NCBI GenBank assembly: GCA_027943335.1
Contig: BSBK01005136.1
Coordinates: 568,501 to 632,500 of the forward strand
DNA: 64,000 nt
Reading direction: 5' to 3'
DNA from: Chamaecyparis obtusa
Taxonomy: Eukaryota > Streptophyta > Pinopsida > Cupressales > Cupressaceae
Under the pieces are notes generated by a model. That model did not search any database, had not been told where the DNA came from, and worked only from the letters and a program-made list of their open reading frames with translations. This document shows positions 46,168 to 58,594 of this stretch, one piece after another. How positions within the stretch are numbered: the first letter of the stretch is position 1; every line of letters starts with the position of its first letter. A program made the position numbers and the translations under genes.

Positions 46168-48262
46168 GTAACTAGACCAACTATAGGGACAAGACTACCC
46201 TCTTCTACTTCTGGCTCTGCAAAACCAAGGTGGGTGCACCTATCCTAGTATAAAATATTCTTCATACACCAAGAACTAGGTTTGATAAAAGATAAGTGGA
46301 TAGCAGGAAAGTACTGAATGTTAACCACACACTCATTGACTCTCCATTGCTATAGGGTAGAACCACAAACAACTAAATGCTGAAAACCTAAAGAATGGTT
46401 CTTAATTTATGTTTTTGAGATCATAACAACAACAATTAGTATTTTTTGATAATGAAATAATCATTTAGGCCAGTGCCTCATCCATTGGGAAAGAATTCCT
46501 AGAACAAGAATTCTCTACACACCAGACAATAGCTGAGATTCAAAGCCATAAACACACCTACAATCCCCTTTACTACTTGTAAGATATCCTTAAATAGATA
46601 ATCAGATAGATCTATGTCCCATCTAAAGCATCATTTCATCTAATCCTGGATAAGAACTTATGAATGGATACATATACATAAAACAATATGCAGAGAACTA
46701 GAAAGTTTAGAACCTATCCAAGTTGACAAAAAGGAGAGATAAGAGTCATATATTTGTATTAAGTATGAAGAATCCTTAAGTATAAACAATCAAACTAGAG
46801 GAATCAAGCTTGCAAATTATAGCTTAGACTTGCAACCTTTTCTGTATCATCAACAGAATACCAAATGCCAAATTTTATAATCCTGACTGGGTAGAAGACT
46901 CACAACCGAAAAAGTTTGAAAATCTCACTCCCAATGCTACAAAATAATCATAAAAATCCCTTTATACCAAGGTTACAAAGCAAGTGCATTATCATTTCCC
47001 ACTCAAAATTCAAAACCACCTAACCCCACCGAGGAATAAACATAGACAAGACAGGGGTCAAGCTACAACATGCAAGCTCAAACAGTCTAATCTCAATAGC
47101 TAACTAGCCCTATACTAGTCCAAGTACCAAATTACCATCAAACCCTAAGAAATCTAGCCCAAAAGATCTCTACAACACACATCAAGGTATTGTTTCATTT
47201 ATTCCCTCATGGAAAGGCATTCCTCTACAATGATCATGGTGACCAGGACCACATTGGATCGGTGGAGAAGATCAGTTTCACCAACTCAGGCTCTTTCTGT
47301 AATCAATTTTGGTCCTTTCTAGTCATAGGAAACATCTCTGAAATTTGAATTTGAACACCAACAGCTAAGTCTTGGCACTAGAAGCACATTGGCGGTCCTA
47401 ATTTGATCAGAGATCGGCAATTAAGTCCCGACCATAGATCTTTTCATCATTCTTGAGCTTTAGATCTTTAACTCATCAAGCACCTCGAGTTAACATTTTA
47501 TGAACTGGTGACAAGGCAAAATCCCAGTCATAGAATGAAAGGCCTAACCATAGTTAGACTTCACAAACACATGACTGCACATGTTGAAAATCACCCACTT
47601 AAGTCATCTAGCAAATTGGAGACAAAGGAACTTTCACCAATTCATGAAATATTACCTGCCTCAGCTAAAAACTCTAGTGACCCCACAACCACTCATTCAC
47701 GAAGTCACTAGACCAATTAGTGAATCGCCAAATCATCTTGAAAACACTTATCGGGACCACCAAACTACAATGGACCCCACTTCTAACTCTGCAACTATGA
47801 TGCCACCTGTCACAACACCATTCACTGAATACTACCCCATCACCAACACCAGACCTGAGCCCTTGAAATTAAATGACGGGCACATGATCACAAGGAGTCT
47901 GACACCTCCCATGAGATCATGCACCAACCACTAGATCTACCATGCCATCCTCCTTGCAAAATTCACTCGGGCCCACTACAAACCAATCCATTGGCATCAA
48001 ATTGGATGATGGGCATGTGATCGTAAGGCAAAAGAATATTCCTTGTGATCACACACCAACCATAGATTAAAATGATTAACACAAGCCCTGGCATTGAGAC
48101 ATCTGATCATCACCACATGGACCAATAGGAAGATGCCACATCACCACCTTGCATGACCACCAAACTACAACCACCCTGCAGATGGGCCCCAGGGACACGT
48201 GGAAAGTGGTTGCATGATCACATGTCAAAAAATTTTAACATGTGGTCATGTGACAACCAACC
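46168..48262 (-). repeat. Gypsy-5 3' LTR, outer piece (truncated end)
   Basis: This is a minus-strand LTR related to those of Gypsy-4. Matching landmarks include the box at about 46957-46965 (TATAAAGG on minus), the motif GAATATTCCTTG near 48030, and a U3 hairpin at 48212-48257. Compared with Gypsy-4 and H2, about the last 100 bp of the LTR are missing at 46168, where Gypsy-3 RT begins. It continues at 61533 after Gypsy-4. The frames at 47508-47934 are LTR text. Confidence 0.75.
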
Positions 48263-51200
48263 TATTAGGCCCATTTTCTATCATTGCAAAATCTTGTGAC
48301 GTTGGCCTGTTCCTTGCAGTCTTTGTTTTGTTGTCTCTACTTGGCTTGCAATCTTAGCTTTTTCTTGCAATAATAATCCACCTAGTTTTATGGTGTGCAC
48401 TCCTACCTTGTGCTCTTCATGTGTCACCTTGCTTCAGCCCAAGCCACCTCTACTAATGTGCAAAACCCAGTAAGTTATTTGAGTTTAATGGCCCGTGGGA
48501 AGCAATCTTTAAAATTTTCCACAGTGTCAAAATCCCACAGTGTTTTCAAAAGTCCATCATGTTTTTGATCTTTGACTGATAACTTGTGTTGTTTTCAATG
48601 CTTTTCCTTCTAGCTTTGTGTGCTTATCTATTGAAATGTCAAAAACCTTGTGTGTTTTCAATCCTTTTCTGTTGCAAAAATTTTGTGTGTTTTCGACCTC
48701 CTTGTTCCCTATTTGTTGGCTTTTCCTAAGTGCGCAAGTGCGATGTCATGTGGGCTCAGGTTTTCAAAGCTCTTCTCTGATTGGCTGTCACATGGCCACA
48801 TGTCAGACTTTTCTAACATGTGATCATGTGACCACTTGCCACCTATCCGTGTGGTCCCAGCTTTTCATTGTGTTTAGCTACCTGGCGGTTAGTCTTCTTC
48901 TAGTGACCTGGTGACTAGCAGTTATCTATTGATCTCTTATTTCTAGCAGTTAAGTGGCTAGCATCTAGCGACACAGTGACTGTTAGTCATGTGATCTCTG
49001 AAAGGTTGGTGGTTATCTACTAACATCTCACAACTTTGGGAACGGTTAAGTTTTCCACAGTCGCGTAGTCGCTAAATGCTTGGTGGTTTGTCTCTTCTCT
49101 TGCTTCTTGCACGGTTAAAGTTTGGACAGGATCAATGGTTGCCACAAGTTCACCTGGTGAGGATGCACAAGGTTTATTTCTTGCACTTTCAAGATAACCA
49201 TTCGATCCTCCAAAGGGATGAGGCTTCTTTGGTAGTGGTCCTGTAGGTGATGATGTGGCAGCTTGTGATTGGCTATCGCATGCTTGCATAGCCTAGTTTT
49301 TGGCTATGCGATCATGTGACTACTTGCCATGTCTCCATGGTGGTGATGTGGCTTGTCAGGTGGGGCCATTGGCTTTTGTTGTGGAAGCATGCATTTTTTG
49401 TGGTGGGTCCTATTTTCCAAGTAGTTCTTATGTGCCATGGTGATCTGGGTTGGTGAGTTTTCATTCATCCACGTGGTGATGACTTGGCTTGTCAGAGGGG
49501 CCTGCAGTGATAAACTTTTAATCAACAGTTAGTGTATAATCTCAAGGAATATTCTCGGTCTTTGAGATCATGCACCATCTGTTGATTTTATTCCATCTTG
49601 TCAGGTTGTCTATTGTCTGCAGTGGGTTCGGTGTGACTTGTCTGCGCAGGTGGAGGTTTCTTATTAGTATCGTAGTTGTGGAGTTAGGAGTGGGATTTGA
49701 TGTTATTTAGTAGTCCTGATAAGTGTCTGGTGGTGCTGACAAAGTTTCATGTGGTCACACATTCATGGAGGGATAAGAGGATTCACTTTTTTGTCTGGTG
49801 ATTACATGAACAGTTGTCAGAAGGTCGCTAAGTGTTTAGCGAATGTGCAAAAATATTTAGTGAATTGGTGAGGGTCCTTTATCACCAATTCACTAAGTCT
49901 TGTGGAGACTCTTTTAGAGGAAAGTCATAAAGCTACGAAAGAGGTTTGATCTAATGGATGTGACTTAAAGTTGATAAAGGTTTGAATGTGGGCTGTTGTT
50001 CTCTACTGGTGCCAAAGAAGTAGCCATTGGATTTCAAATTCAAATTTGCTGAGGGGTTTGCAGAGACAGGAAGTACTAAAATTTATGGATTTTATTGCAG
50101 AAGTGACCTTGTTCGGTGAGATATGACTAGTTTTATGTTTGAGGTGTGGTCTAGGGTGTTATTGGATCATTTGCAGAGCTTGTACCATGGTAATTGTGTG
50201 CTCAAGGCATGTTGCAGGGTGTCCTTCTAAGCCCAGTTTTGTGATCCCCTATACCTGTAGAGAGGACTTTCATGATTGTAGATTTGTTTGAGTTTTCCTC
50301 TCTCTTAGATTGGATGTGTTTCTTGCCCCTGAATTAAATGCATAATTGTTTCTAGCAGGTTGGGTGGTTGAAACCCTAACCCTAGTCATCCGTAGTTTGT
50401 TGCAAATTTCCAAGATGGCTAGGGGGTATAAGTTGTAGAATTTTTTATTTTGTAGGGGTTCCAAAACATTTCTGCTTTTGGTCCCTAGTTTTTGACTATA
50501 ATACAGTGATAGAGGTCTGATTTGGTGTCTTTTTCTCAGCTTTATGTCATGCTAATTGTATGCTGATTCTAGATTTGTTAATGAAAACATCATTGAATCC
50601 CAATCTTGTATCTTGTGTATATCTTCTTTCTTGTCTCTGAGCTCATATATGTTAGTTTCACAAAGTGTGCTAATGTATGGTAAACAAAGAGTATTTTGAG
50701 TTCATCTCTGAGTTTCTAACAAAGTTAGGATTAAAGCTTTTTAGGTGAATTCAGTGATTTTTCAGCCAAGTGTAGAATTTGATGTCCTTGTGCTTGAGGG
50801 AAAGGACTAATAGGCAAAGCACTTACCTTGGATTCCATTGTGTTTGATTTGAGGTTTTTAGTTGAGGTATATAGTTAGGTGAATCTTAGCCCTAGGATAA
50901 GGTAGTGGTCTTTCCTCTTGATGTCATGGTTAACAACCACACAAACATAAACATTCATTTGATAAAATTTTATAGATTTATGTCGAGCATTGTATACATC
51001 ATTTTGAGACTCCTTTAGAGAAGTGAGTCAAGGGTACACCCACCTGAGCACTGAAGCTCAAAGAGTAGAAGGATCGTTAGATCCTTGTTAGTTGGCCCTA
51101 TTCCTTGTGGACTTTGGAGTGGTGATAGAGTCAGAATTTCATTTACATTTTCCATCAAAGTGTAAATCTACAAGTTGAAGATCAAAGGGAATAATCCACA
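48263..51200 (+). repeat. Gypsy-4 5' LTR
   Basis: It starts TATTAGGCCC (decayed TGTTAGGCCC) and ends AATAATCCACA. U3 has inverted repeats around CACATGTC and GATCATGTG (48790-48840, 49270-49330). A TATA-like TATAAG lies at 50427-50432. It aligns over its whole length with 58595-61532 with scattered substitutions. Open frames inside (for example 48618-48914, 49020-49289) are not genes. Confidence 0.92.
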
Positions 51201-51210
51201 AGCAAAAAAA

Positions 51211-51228
51211 TGGTGACTCTGCTGGGGA
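51211..51228 (+). other. Gypsy-4 primer binding site
   Basis: TGGTGACTCTGCTGGGGA lies ten bases after the LTR. It resembles the TGGCGACTC-type primer sites of Tat/Ogre-like elements, usually ascribed to tRNA-Arg; that assignment is from memory and is tentative. Confidence 0.8.
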
Positions 51229-51387
51229 CAACTATGAAGATATGCATTTGTTAAGACTTAGTGATTCTACTAGGGAGAATCTAAAGAGAAAGGTATAACT
51301 ATGTTCTTGTTTTCTTGTGTGTTTCAAGGATTTCCCATCTAGGTGGGTGGCAACTCAAAGGTTTGAACCAGTGCAACATATTGAAAA

Positions 51388-54240
51388 ATGGAAAAGAGGA
51401 GAAATACTAGGTCATATGTTAGAAAGAATCTGGAGGTAACTCTAGAGAAATTACCTAGATAGGGAAACAAGAGCTGGATTAGAAGGAATGGTGAGCCTAC
51501 CAGTGCTCCCATGAGAGAATAGAGAAACGCAAGAGCTAGAAGACCACATGTATCCTCAACTAAGGATGGTTCATAGAATAGAGTTTCTAGATCAGAAGGT
51601 GGTCACTCTGAAGAAAGATTTTATGATACCCTTGAGGCTGCATTTTAGGATAAGGGTCATTTGCCTACAGGTCAAAATGAAGAAAATAGAGATATGGGTT
51701 TAGAGGTTGACTTGGATCTTGAAGAAGATTAATTTAGAAGAGAACCCATGAGACATAGGTAGGCTCATTTCCCATATCAGAATCTTCCTGATATGGATGT
51801 GTCATTCAGTTCTGATGACATTATGGTAGATCTTGATGATTTGAATGCACTGAGGTTGTAGTTGGAAAAGAAGGATGCCATACATAAAAGATTACAAGAG
51901 GAGAGAGAGGCTGAAAAGGTAAATGCTTTGATAGAGAGGCAGTCTCTTCTGAGAAAAATAAATGAAATGAAGGAGAGAAACAAGATTCTTGCTTCTGCTC
52001 CTAAAATGTTGCAGCATGATGTGTTTGGTGATCTTGATGCCTTGAGGAGTGAGCAAGAGTGCCTGCTTCAGGATCATGAATTTGAAAATGAGGGCCCTAT
52101 GGTCAGACAAGTGCAAAGTTATGTCCCTTTTCCTAAAGATAAGGATGGGCATAGGATCACTAGACCTGCTATCATCATAAATGAGAGAGGAAAGTAGAAG
52201 ATGGTGGGTGACCAAGAAAGAAAACCAGTGACAATACCAGGGATCACACCTCCTGATTCAAATAAGGACACTGAAATGGAGAGGAGAAAGGAAGATGAGG
52301 ACCTTGCAAGAGAACTAGAGAGAGTTGAGGTTGACATTGCCATATGCTACTGAACTAGGTATGCCATCTATGACTACTACTATTCTACTAAGTAATGCTA
52401 CTAGTTCTTTTCCTTCTTCATCTGCTAGGGTAAGTGAAAATCCTAGGCAGTAGTCAAATGTACAGATAAATGTAGATGCTAATGTTGATCCTAGGGTTAA
52501 CACTAGTTCAAGCTTTCAAAGAAGACCTATGCAATTAGAAGGCTATAGGCAAATAAGTTTTGATGGAATTTCTGGCTATCCAAATGCTTTTCCGAATGAT
52601 ATTAGAGATAAGGTACCTAATTTGCTGGTAATAATGCTATTAGTTGTGAAGATCATCTTAGGTTATTTGTTGATATGTTAAATGATTATGAGGTAGAGCA
52701 TGAGGATGTTTTCATGAAATTGTTTGTTCAATCTCTAATGGAGGATGCTAGAGATTGGTTTAAGAGGCTTCGTGATAAGTGTATCGATACTTGGGATTCT
52801 TTTGAGAAATGTTTCAAAGAGCAGTATGGTGATAGGACTAATGCTAGCTTCATGTTGAATGAATTCAATACCATAAGGAAAAATCAGAATGAGTCTATGG
52901 CTGAATTCAACATGAGATTTTAGAAAAGGTATGCACAAGTTGTTCCAAGTCACGCGGTTGGATGACAATGTCTGTCTAACTACATACTTCAATGCATTTG
53001 ATGGGAACATGGGATATTTATTGAGGGATAAAGAACCAAGAACTCTTAGGGATTCTTTTAGGATTACTGTCAATATTGAGAACAACATGAAAATATCAGG
53101 AAAGTTGGGTGGAAAGAGAGATGACCCAAAGTTGTTTAGGGACAGGAAATACATGAAAGAAAATGATAAGAGTGTTGGATCTAGGAGGCAGGAAGAAGAT
53201 AAGTTGGATAAGGTGCTTAATGCATTGAAGGATCTGAAGGCACCTGTAAATAGGAACATCAGTGCTCCTACCAATGAAAGGCCTCAGTTCAACAACAGTT
53301 TTAGTAAGTAGAATAGACTGCAAAATTACCCCTACAACACCCAATGGAAGGATGGCAAGCCTATTGTCCTTGCTGCAAGAGGAAATAATCACAAAGGCAT
53401 CCCTGACCCTCTACATAAAGCTTCAATAAATATCATGGAGAATGTACCATGGTGTGTTGCATGCCAGTCCCCTCATTCTGTAGAGCATTGTGTGGTTGCA
53501 CAATCTATGGCTGCAAATCAAGATTGTAGCAATGAGGAGATAGAACAAGAAGAAGAAAAAGATGATGTTAGTTGCAACGTGGCTTCTTCATGTCTAGGAT
53601 ATGAAGATGATTCTGATTTTGATGAAGAGGTAGATGTGAATGTTAAGAGACATAATTAGGCCCTTTTTCCTCAAGAGGTTTTTTCTGATGGTGAGGGAAT
53701 TAATCAGAAAACATGTAACATGAACTCTTCTCCCAAGCCAATAAATTTGAGAAGATCTTCTAGAGAAGAGATGGAGAGGATTACTACAGAAATGATTTCC
53801 CAGGTGCAAACTAGAGGCATGGTGGCAAGGAACATAAATGAGAAAGCTGCAGGAATATTTATAAAGAGTACCAACTCCGGAGAACGTAATGAGAACAAAT
53901 CAAAGGTTGATCACATAGTGAAATTAAAAAATGTAAAAAGTAAGCATTGTGAGCCTAAGGGAGTTGCAATTGAAAGGGTCTCTAGTGAGATTGAGAAGCC
54001 AGTTAACACAATGGCTAAGATTGAAAAAATGAAGGTGGTCAATACACCTAATATGTCAGACACGAAAAAGGATGTTAAGGCAGTGCAGATTGAGATTCTT
54101 GCTTCTACCCCTGTTGACATGTTATCTGTATTGTCACAAATTATAGTTAAGGTTCCATTGTCAGAATTGTTGAGGATCCTTGAACATAAATATAAGGCTA
54201 TTGCATGGGTTGGTAATACTCACAAGAATGAAACTTCATG
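51388..54240 (+). pseudogene. gag: Gypsy-4 gag region of the gag-pol ORF
   Basis: The ATG at 51388 opens a frame starting MEKRRNTRSY. A charged helical stretch lies at about 51862-52000. The capsid-type domain (52640-53050) reads FVQSLMEDARDWFKRLRDKC and FEKCFKEQYGDRTNASFMLN, as in retrotransposon gag proteins. A frameshift at about 52925 moves the text to the frame used by all of pol. A cysteine/histidine cluster CVACQSPHSVEHC at about 53450-53490 may be an atypical zinc knuckle. It is followed by an acidic, then a lysine-rich linker (53520-54240). The stops at 53309 and 53657 and others are decay. Gag and pol probably formed one polyprotein, since there is no designed stop between them. Confidence 0.8.
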
Positions 54241-54262
54241 AAATGGGTCTCAGGATAGAGCT

Positions 54263-55405
54263 TTGAAAGATGTTGCTGCTCAAGGAATTATGTCTCAAAT
54301 TCCTCCAATATATTTGGATAGTTCTGTTAATGCTAGCCTTGAAAATATTGACCCATTCTTCTTAAGTGTTTTGGTGAATGGGATGAAATTAAGAAATTGT
54401 ATGATTGATAGTGGTGCCTCTAATACTGTCATGCCTTTCAAAATCATGGAGAGATTGGGCTTTAAAGTTGATACAGTGCAGGGTAGGTGTTGTGCAATGG
54501 ATCAGAGGGAGGTACCAGTCATTGGGACTAACAATGCAATGCCATATAGGTTGGCAGCATATCTAGAGAAAGAGCTAACAATAAGTGTTTTGGTAGTGGA
54601 TATCCCTCCTCATTATGGGATGTTTCTATCTAGAAAATGGTGTGTTGCCATGGGTGGAAGTTTACAGTGTGATTTGTCCTATGTAACTTTCAAGATTGAT
54701 GATTAGTTTGTCAAGATTGAACAAGAGCCAAGAGTATGCCACATGATTGAGAGAAACATAGATAATGAAACTACATGTTTTGTGGATACTAAGGTAAATA
54801 CTTTTAGCGCAGAGATCCCTGTATTTGAAAATGAGCCTATTTTGTCACCTATTTCTACTAAGGTAGGTGCTGACTCTGTGAAGGGTGATTTGTGGGTCAT
54901 GTACTTTGATGGTGCAAACTGCAAAGATGGTGCAGGAGTAGATATTTTTCTTATTTCTCCTGATGGAAACACCTACAAGGTCTCTTTCACATTGAATTTA
55001 TTTTGTACCAACAATATAGCAAAATATGAGGCTTTTTTATTAGGACTGAGGTTGGCACAAAAGTATGGTATAAAATGCATAAGTGTTATTGGTGATTCTG
55101 AGTTGGTGGTGTCCCAAGTCAAGTCAGTGTATGCTTCCAAGAATAGATTGTTGAAACAATATAGGAATGCAATGTGGGATTTGATTGAACATTTTGATGC
55201 CTTTAATATTGAGTCAAAGGATAGGAGTAATAACAAGATGGCTTACTTGTTGGCCAATATTGCAATCAATTCTAATGATGTTACATTCTCTGGTATTTCT
55301 AAAATTGAGTTTCAGGCTAGGCCTAGTATACCAGACAATATTGAGAATTGGAAAGTTTTTGATGATGATAGTGATATTTTGATGTTTATGGATTGCAAGG
55401 ATTAG
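54263..55405 (+). pseudogene. pol: Gypsy-4 protease and RNase H-like domain upstream of RT
   Basis: Aspartic protease: RNCMIDSGASNTVMPFKIME, with DSG at 54407-54415. After a stop at about 54704 the frame continues with an RNase H fold at about 54890-55290: WVMYFDGANCKDGAGVDIFL (Asp at 54908), NNIAKYEAFLLGLRLAQKYG (Glu), SVIGDSELVVSQ (Asp) and NNKMAYLLANIAI. In the last motif the usual Asp of ADxLA reads Tyr. This is the archaeal/plant-type RNase H (aRNH) known in Tat elements, but there it is normally placed after RT-RNase H, just before integrase. Here it lies before RT, and no such domain is found before integrase. The domain call is by eye. Confidence 0.82.
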
Positions 55406-55519
55406 TATCATGGTCATGAACTTGATTGTTTAGCCTTGGTTGAGTCAATAGAAGGAAAGGAGGTTGTCTTAGGCAATGATGTCATTTAGCTTAGAACTAA
55501 CAAGGTACCCAAGGGGCTT

Positions 55520-57007
55520 GTTGTTTTGGAGACTATCTTTGACAGCCAAGATAGAGTTCAAAAGAATATCAAAGGAGAAGATCATGCTAATCTTGAGGAG
55601 ATAAATCTTGGATCACATGAGGCACCTAAGAAATTATACATTGGTAGAGATATATCTCAGAAGGTAAGGAGGCCTTTGATTCAATTATTAAGGAAATTTA
55701 GACATGTTTTTGCATGGTCGTATGATGACCTAAAGGTTTATAGAGAGGATTTATTTCAGCATGTTATTCCATTGAAAGAAGATGCTAAACCTTTTTGGCA
55801 AAAGAAAAGGCCTATTAATCCTACTTTGGCACCCAAGATGCAAGAAGAATTAATGAAGTTGAGAGATGATGGCATTATCAAGCCTATAAGGCATTCTTCT
55901 TGGGTGTGAAACCTTGTTCCTATAAGGAAAAAGAATGGTGACATCAGGCTTTATGTGGACTTCATAAATTTGAACATCAGCTCATTGAAAGATAATTATT
56001 TTTTGCCCAATATGGAGGCTATGTTGTAGATAGTAACCAGATCAGAATTGATGTCAATGATGGATGGTTTCTCTAGCTACAATCAGGTCATTGTCAAGGA
56101 ATTAGAGAAATTCAAGACAGTCTTTACAACACCTTAGGGAACATATGTTTATGTGAGAAAGCCTTTTGGTCTCACAAATGCTGGTGCTACTTTTCAGAGG
56201 GCAATGGATGTTGCCTTTTCAGATTTCATTAATGATTTCCTTGTTGTGTATCAGGATGATTTAACTACCTATTCCAAGAAGGAATAGGACCATTGTGCTC
56301 ATTTAGAGAAAATATTTATGAGGGCCTTGGAATTTGGCATTTCATTAAACCCAAGGAAATGTGCTTTTGGTGTCACAGAAGGTAAGTTGCTTGGCCACTT
56401 GGTTGGGAAGCAAGGAGTGAGAATTGACCCTAAGAGGGTAGCAGCAATTGATAAAATTCAGAGGCCAAAGAATGTTAAAGGGATTCAGTCCTTTGGTCAA
56501 GTCAATTTTTTAAGGAGGTTTGTGACAAACTTTGCAGAGGTTACTAGACCTATGTTGAAGAAGGGATCTATAGTCAATTGGTAGGGTGAGCCTAATGAGG
56601 CTTTCAAAAATATCAAGTAGGTTATCAAAGATGCACCAGTCCTAAAGGCACTTGATTATATTATCCCAATGCATATCTTTTCTTTTGCATCTTTTCACAC
56701 TATTGTTGTAGTTTTGTTACAAAAGAATAGGGATGGTTTTGAGCAGCCTATTGCATTTTTTAGTAAATCTTTACAGGCTGCAAAATTGAAATATGATATA
56801 AATGAAAAGCAAGCTTATGCACTTGTGAAGGCAATCAAGGCTTTTAGATGTTACTTGATGGGAGTAGTTTTGATTGATTTTGTGCCAAGTGCGGCTGTGA
56901 AGGATATTTTCTCACAACAGGAGGTGTCTAAAAAGAGATGTAGATGGATCAATAGGATTGAGGAATTCAATGTTGAGATCCAAATCACTAAATTGGTTAG
57001 AGGATAG
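55520..57007 (+). pseudogene. pol: Gypsy-4 reverse transcriptase and RNase H
   Basis: Linker and RT read LLRKFRHVFAWSYDDLKVY, RPINPTLAPKMQEELMKL and DGIIKPIRHSSWV. The first catalytic Asp is in SMMDGFSSYNQV (about 56050). The catalytic box is YQDD (56249-56260), with Gln where Val, Ile or Leu is usual. Then LNPRKCAFGVTEGKLLGHLV and the RT-linked RNase H (56640-57000): PIAFFSKSLQAAKLKYDINE and KKRCRWINRIEEFNVEIQIT. Stops at about 55909, 56030, 56137, 56288 and 56583 interrupt it. The frame is the same as protease and integrase. It would copy element RNA in the particle; this copy cannot. Confidence 0.88.
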
Positions 57008-58357
57008 GGATTGGAAAAGTTGATGGCTCAATCCAATCTAGATGCAAACTAGGTAAATCATTCTGAAATTGACTATACATGTGATATGGATGATTTTATT
57101 TGGTATCAGGATATTATTTACTATTTGAGAAACATGAGGTGTCCAGATAGTATGAATGATAATCAAAAGAGGACATTGAAGTTATAGGCCATCAAGTATG
57201 TAATTGTGAAATGTAAGTTGTATAGAAAAAATCTGGATTACATACTGTTGAAATGTGTGGATGAGGATCAGGCTAATCTATTATTGAAGGAGATGCATGA
57301 GGGAGTTTGTGGTGGACATTACATGGGTAAAACAACTACTCATATGATCTTGAGAGAAGGATTTTGGTGGCCCACAATCTTCAGGGATGCAGAACAGTTG
57401 GTAAGGAGATGTGATGCTTGTCAAAGGTTCTTTGGTAAGCTTAAGTTTTTAGGTAATGTACCATTAAAACTAGTAGAAGTTCAGGCTCCTTTCCAGTAGT
57501 GGGGAATTGATTTCATAGGGGAGATACCAAACAAGTCAAGTGGAGGACATTCATGGATCTTAGTTGCCATTGATTACTTTACAAAGTGGGTAGAAGTTCT
57601 ATGTACAAGGAATGCAACTAGCAGGGTGGTAATTGATTTCTTGATGAACAATATTGTTAAAAGGTTTGGGTGCCCTAAGAGGATAGTGAGTGACAATGCT
57701 ATGTACTTTAGGTCTACCAAATATAAGGACTTTTGCAAAGGTTTGGGAATTTAGATTTTGAATTTCTCACCTTATCATCCGCATGGAAATGGTTAGGCAG
57801 AATCTACTAATAACAGTTTGATTAAAATCTTGAAGAGAATTCTGGAGAAGAATAAGAGGGCATGGAATTCAAAGCTACCATTAGCTCTATGGGCTGATAG
57901 GGTAACTATGAACAAGGCAATTGGTTGTGCACCATTTGACCTTGTATATGGAATTCATGCTAGAATGCCTTAGAATAATTTGTTGGAGATGTACAAGTTT
58001 GTGCAATTGTATGAAGATGACATTGATGATGAGATGTAGTTGAGAATGGAGGACCTCATTAGGTTGGATGAAACTAGAAGAGAATCAATTGCAAGGAATG
58101 CCAAATTGCAGTTGTAGGTTAAGAATCTATATGATAAAAAGATTGTTGACATAAAGTTTGAACCTAGTGATTTGGTGTTAGTTTATAATGCCAGAATGGA
58201 GGATAAGGGGAAACATGGTAAATTTGATCCCATCTCATTAGGGCCATATCTGATTCATGAGAAATGGGGCCAAGATTCTTACATCATCAAGGATTTTAAT
58301 GGTGATCTTCATGAGTTGCTAGTTCATGGAAAATTCTTGAAGCAGTACTTCATTTGA
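57008..58357 (+). pseudogene. pol: Gypsy-4 integrase
   Basis: The H2C2 zinc domain reads MHEGVCGGHYMGKTTTHMIL and RRCDACQRF (57290-57430). The core reads WGIDFIGEIPNKSSGGHSWI (Asp at about 57510), RIVSDNAMYF (Asp, about 57690) and YHPHGNG, stop, AEST (Glu, about 57800). The C-terminal part is SDLVLVYNARMEDKGKHGKF and the end LVHGKFLKQYFI before the stop at 58355-58357. Eight or so stops lie in this 1.35 kb, several at codons that are Gln or Trp in relatives. It follows RNase H directly, with no second RNase H in between. No chromodomain is seen. Confidence 0.88.
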
Positions 58358-58594
58358 AGTACTTTGTTTTCCATGAACAATAGTTAGGGTTGTACATCTT
58401 GTAAAATATTTTATATAGGTTGCTTTCCCCTACCTTGTTTTGCCCTAGTTTGACAGGTTTTGATCTTGTTGCCTAGTCTTGCCCTGCTTGCTCCTTGCTC
58501 CTTGCAATTTTTTCCCATGGGATGGTCTTCTTTTACCAGTGATTCTAAGTCCTTTCTATGCCTACAAGAGGCATACATCTCCAGAAAAAGCCAC
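58358..58594 (+). other. Gypsy-4 3' untranslated region and polypurine tract
   Basis: This short non-coding stretch holds a purine-rich CCAGAAAAAGCCAC just before the 3' LTR start at 58595. Gypsy-5 has the related CCCCAGAAAGAGCCAC in the same place on the minus strand. Confidence 0.7.

Noticed and set aside
48618..49525. Several open frames of 70-100 codons in the Gypsy-4 LTR
   Set aside because: Frames are not kept in the 3' LTR or the Gypsy-5 LTR; no motifs.
51211..51228. tRNA gene suggested by a tRNA-complementary sequence
   Set aside because: Only an 18-base primer binding site next to an LTR; no tRNA body.
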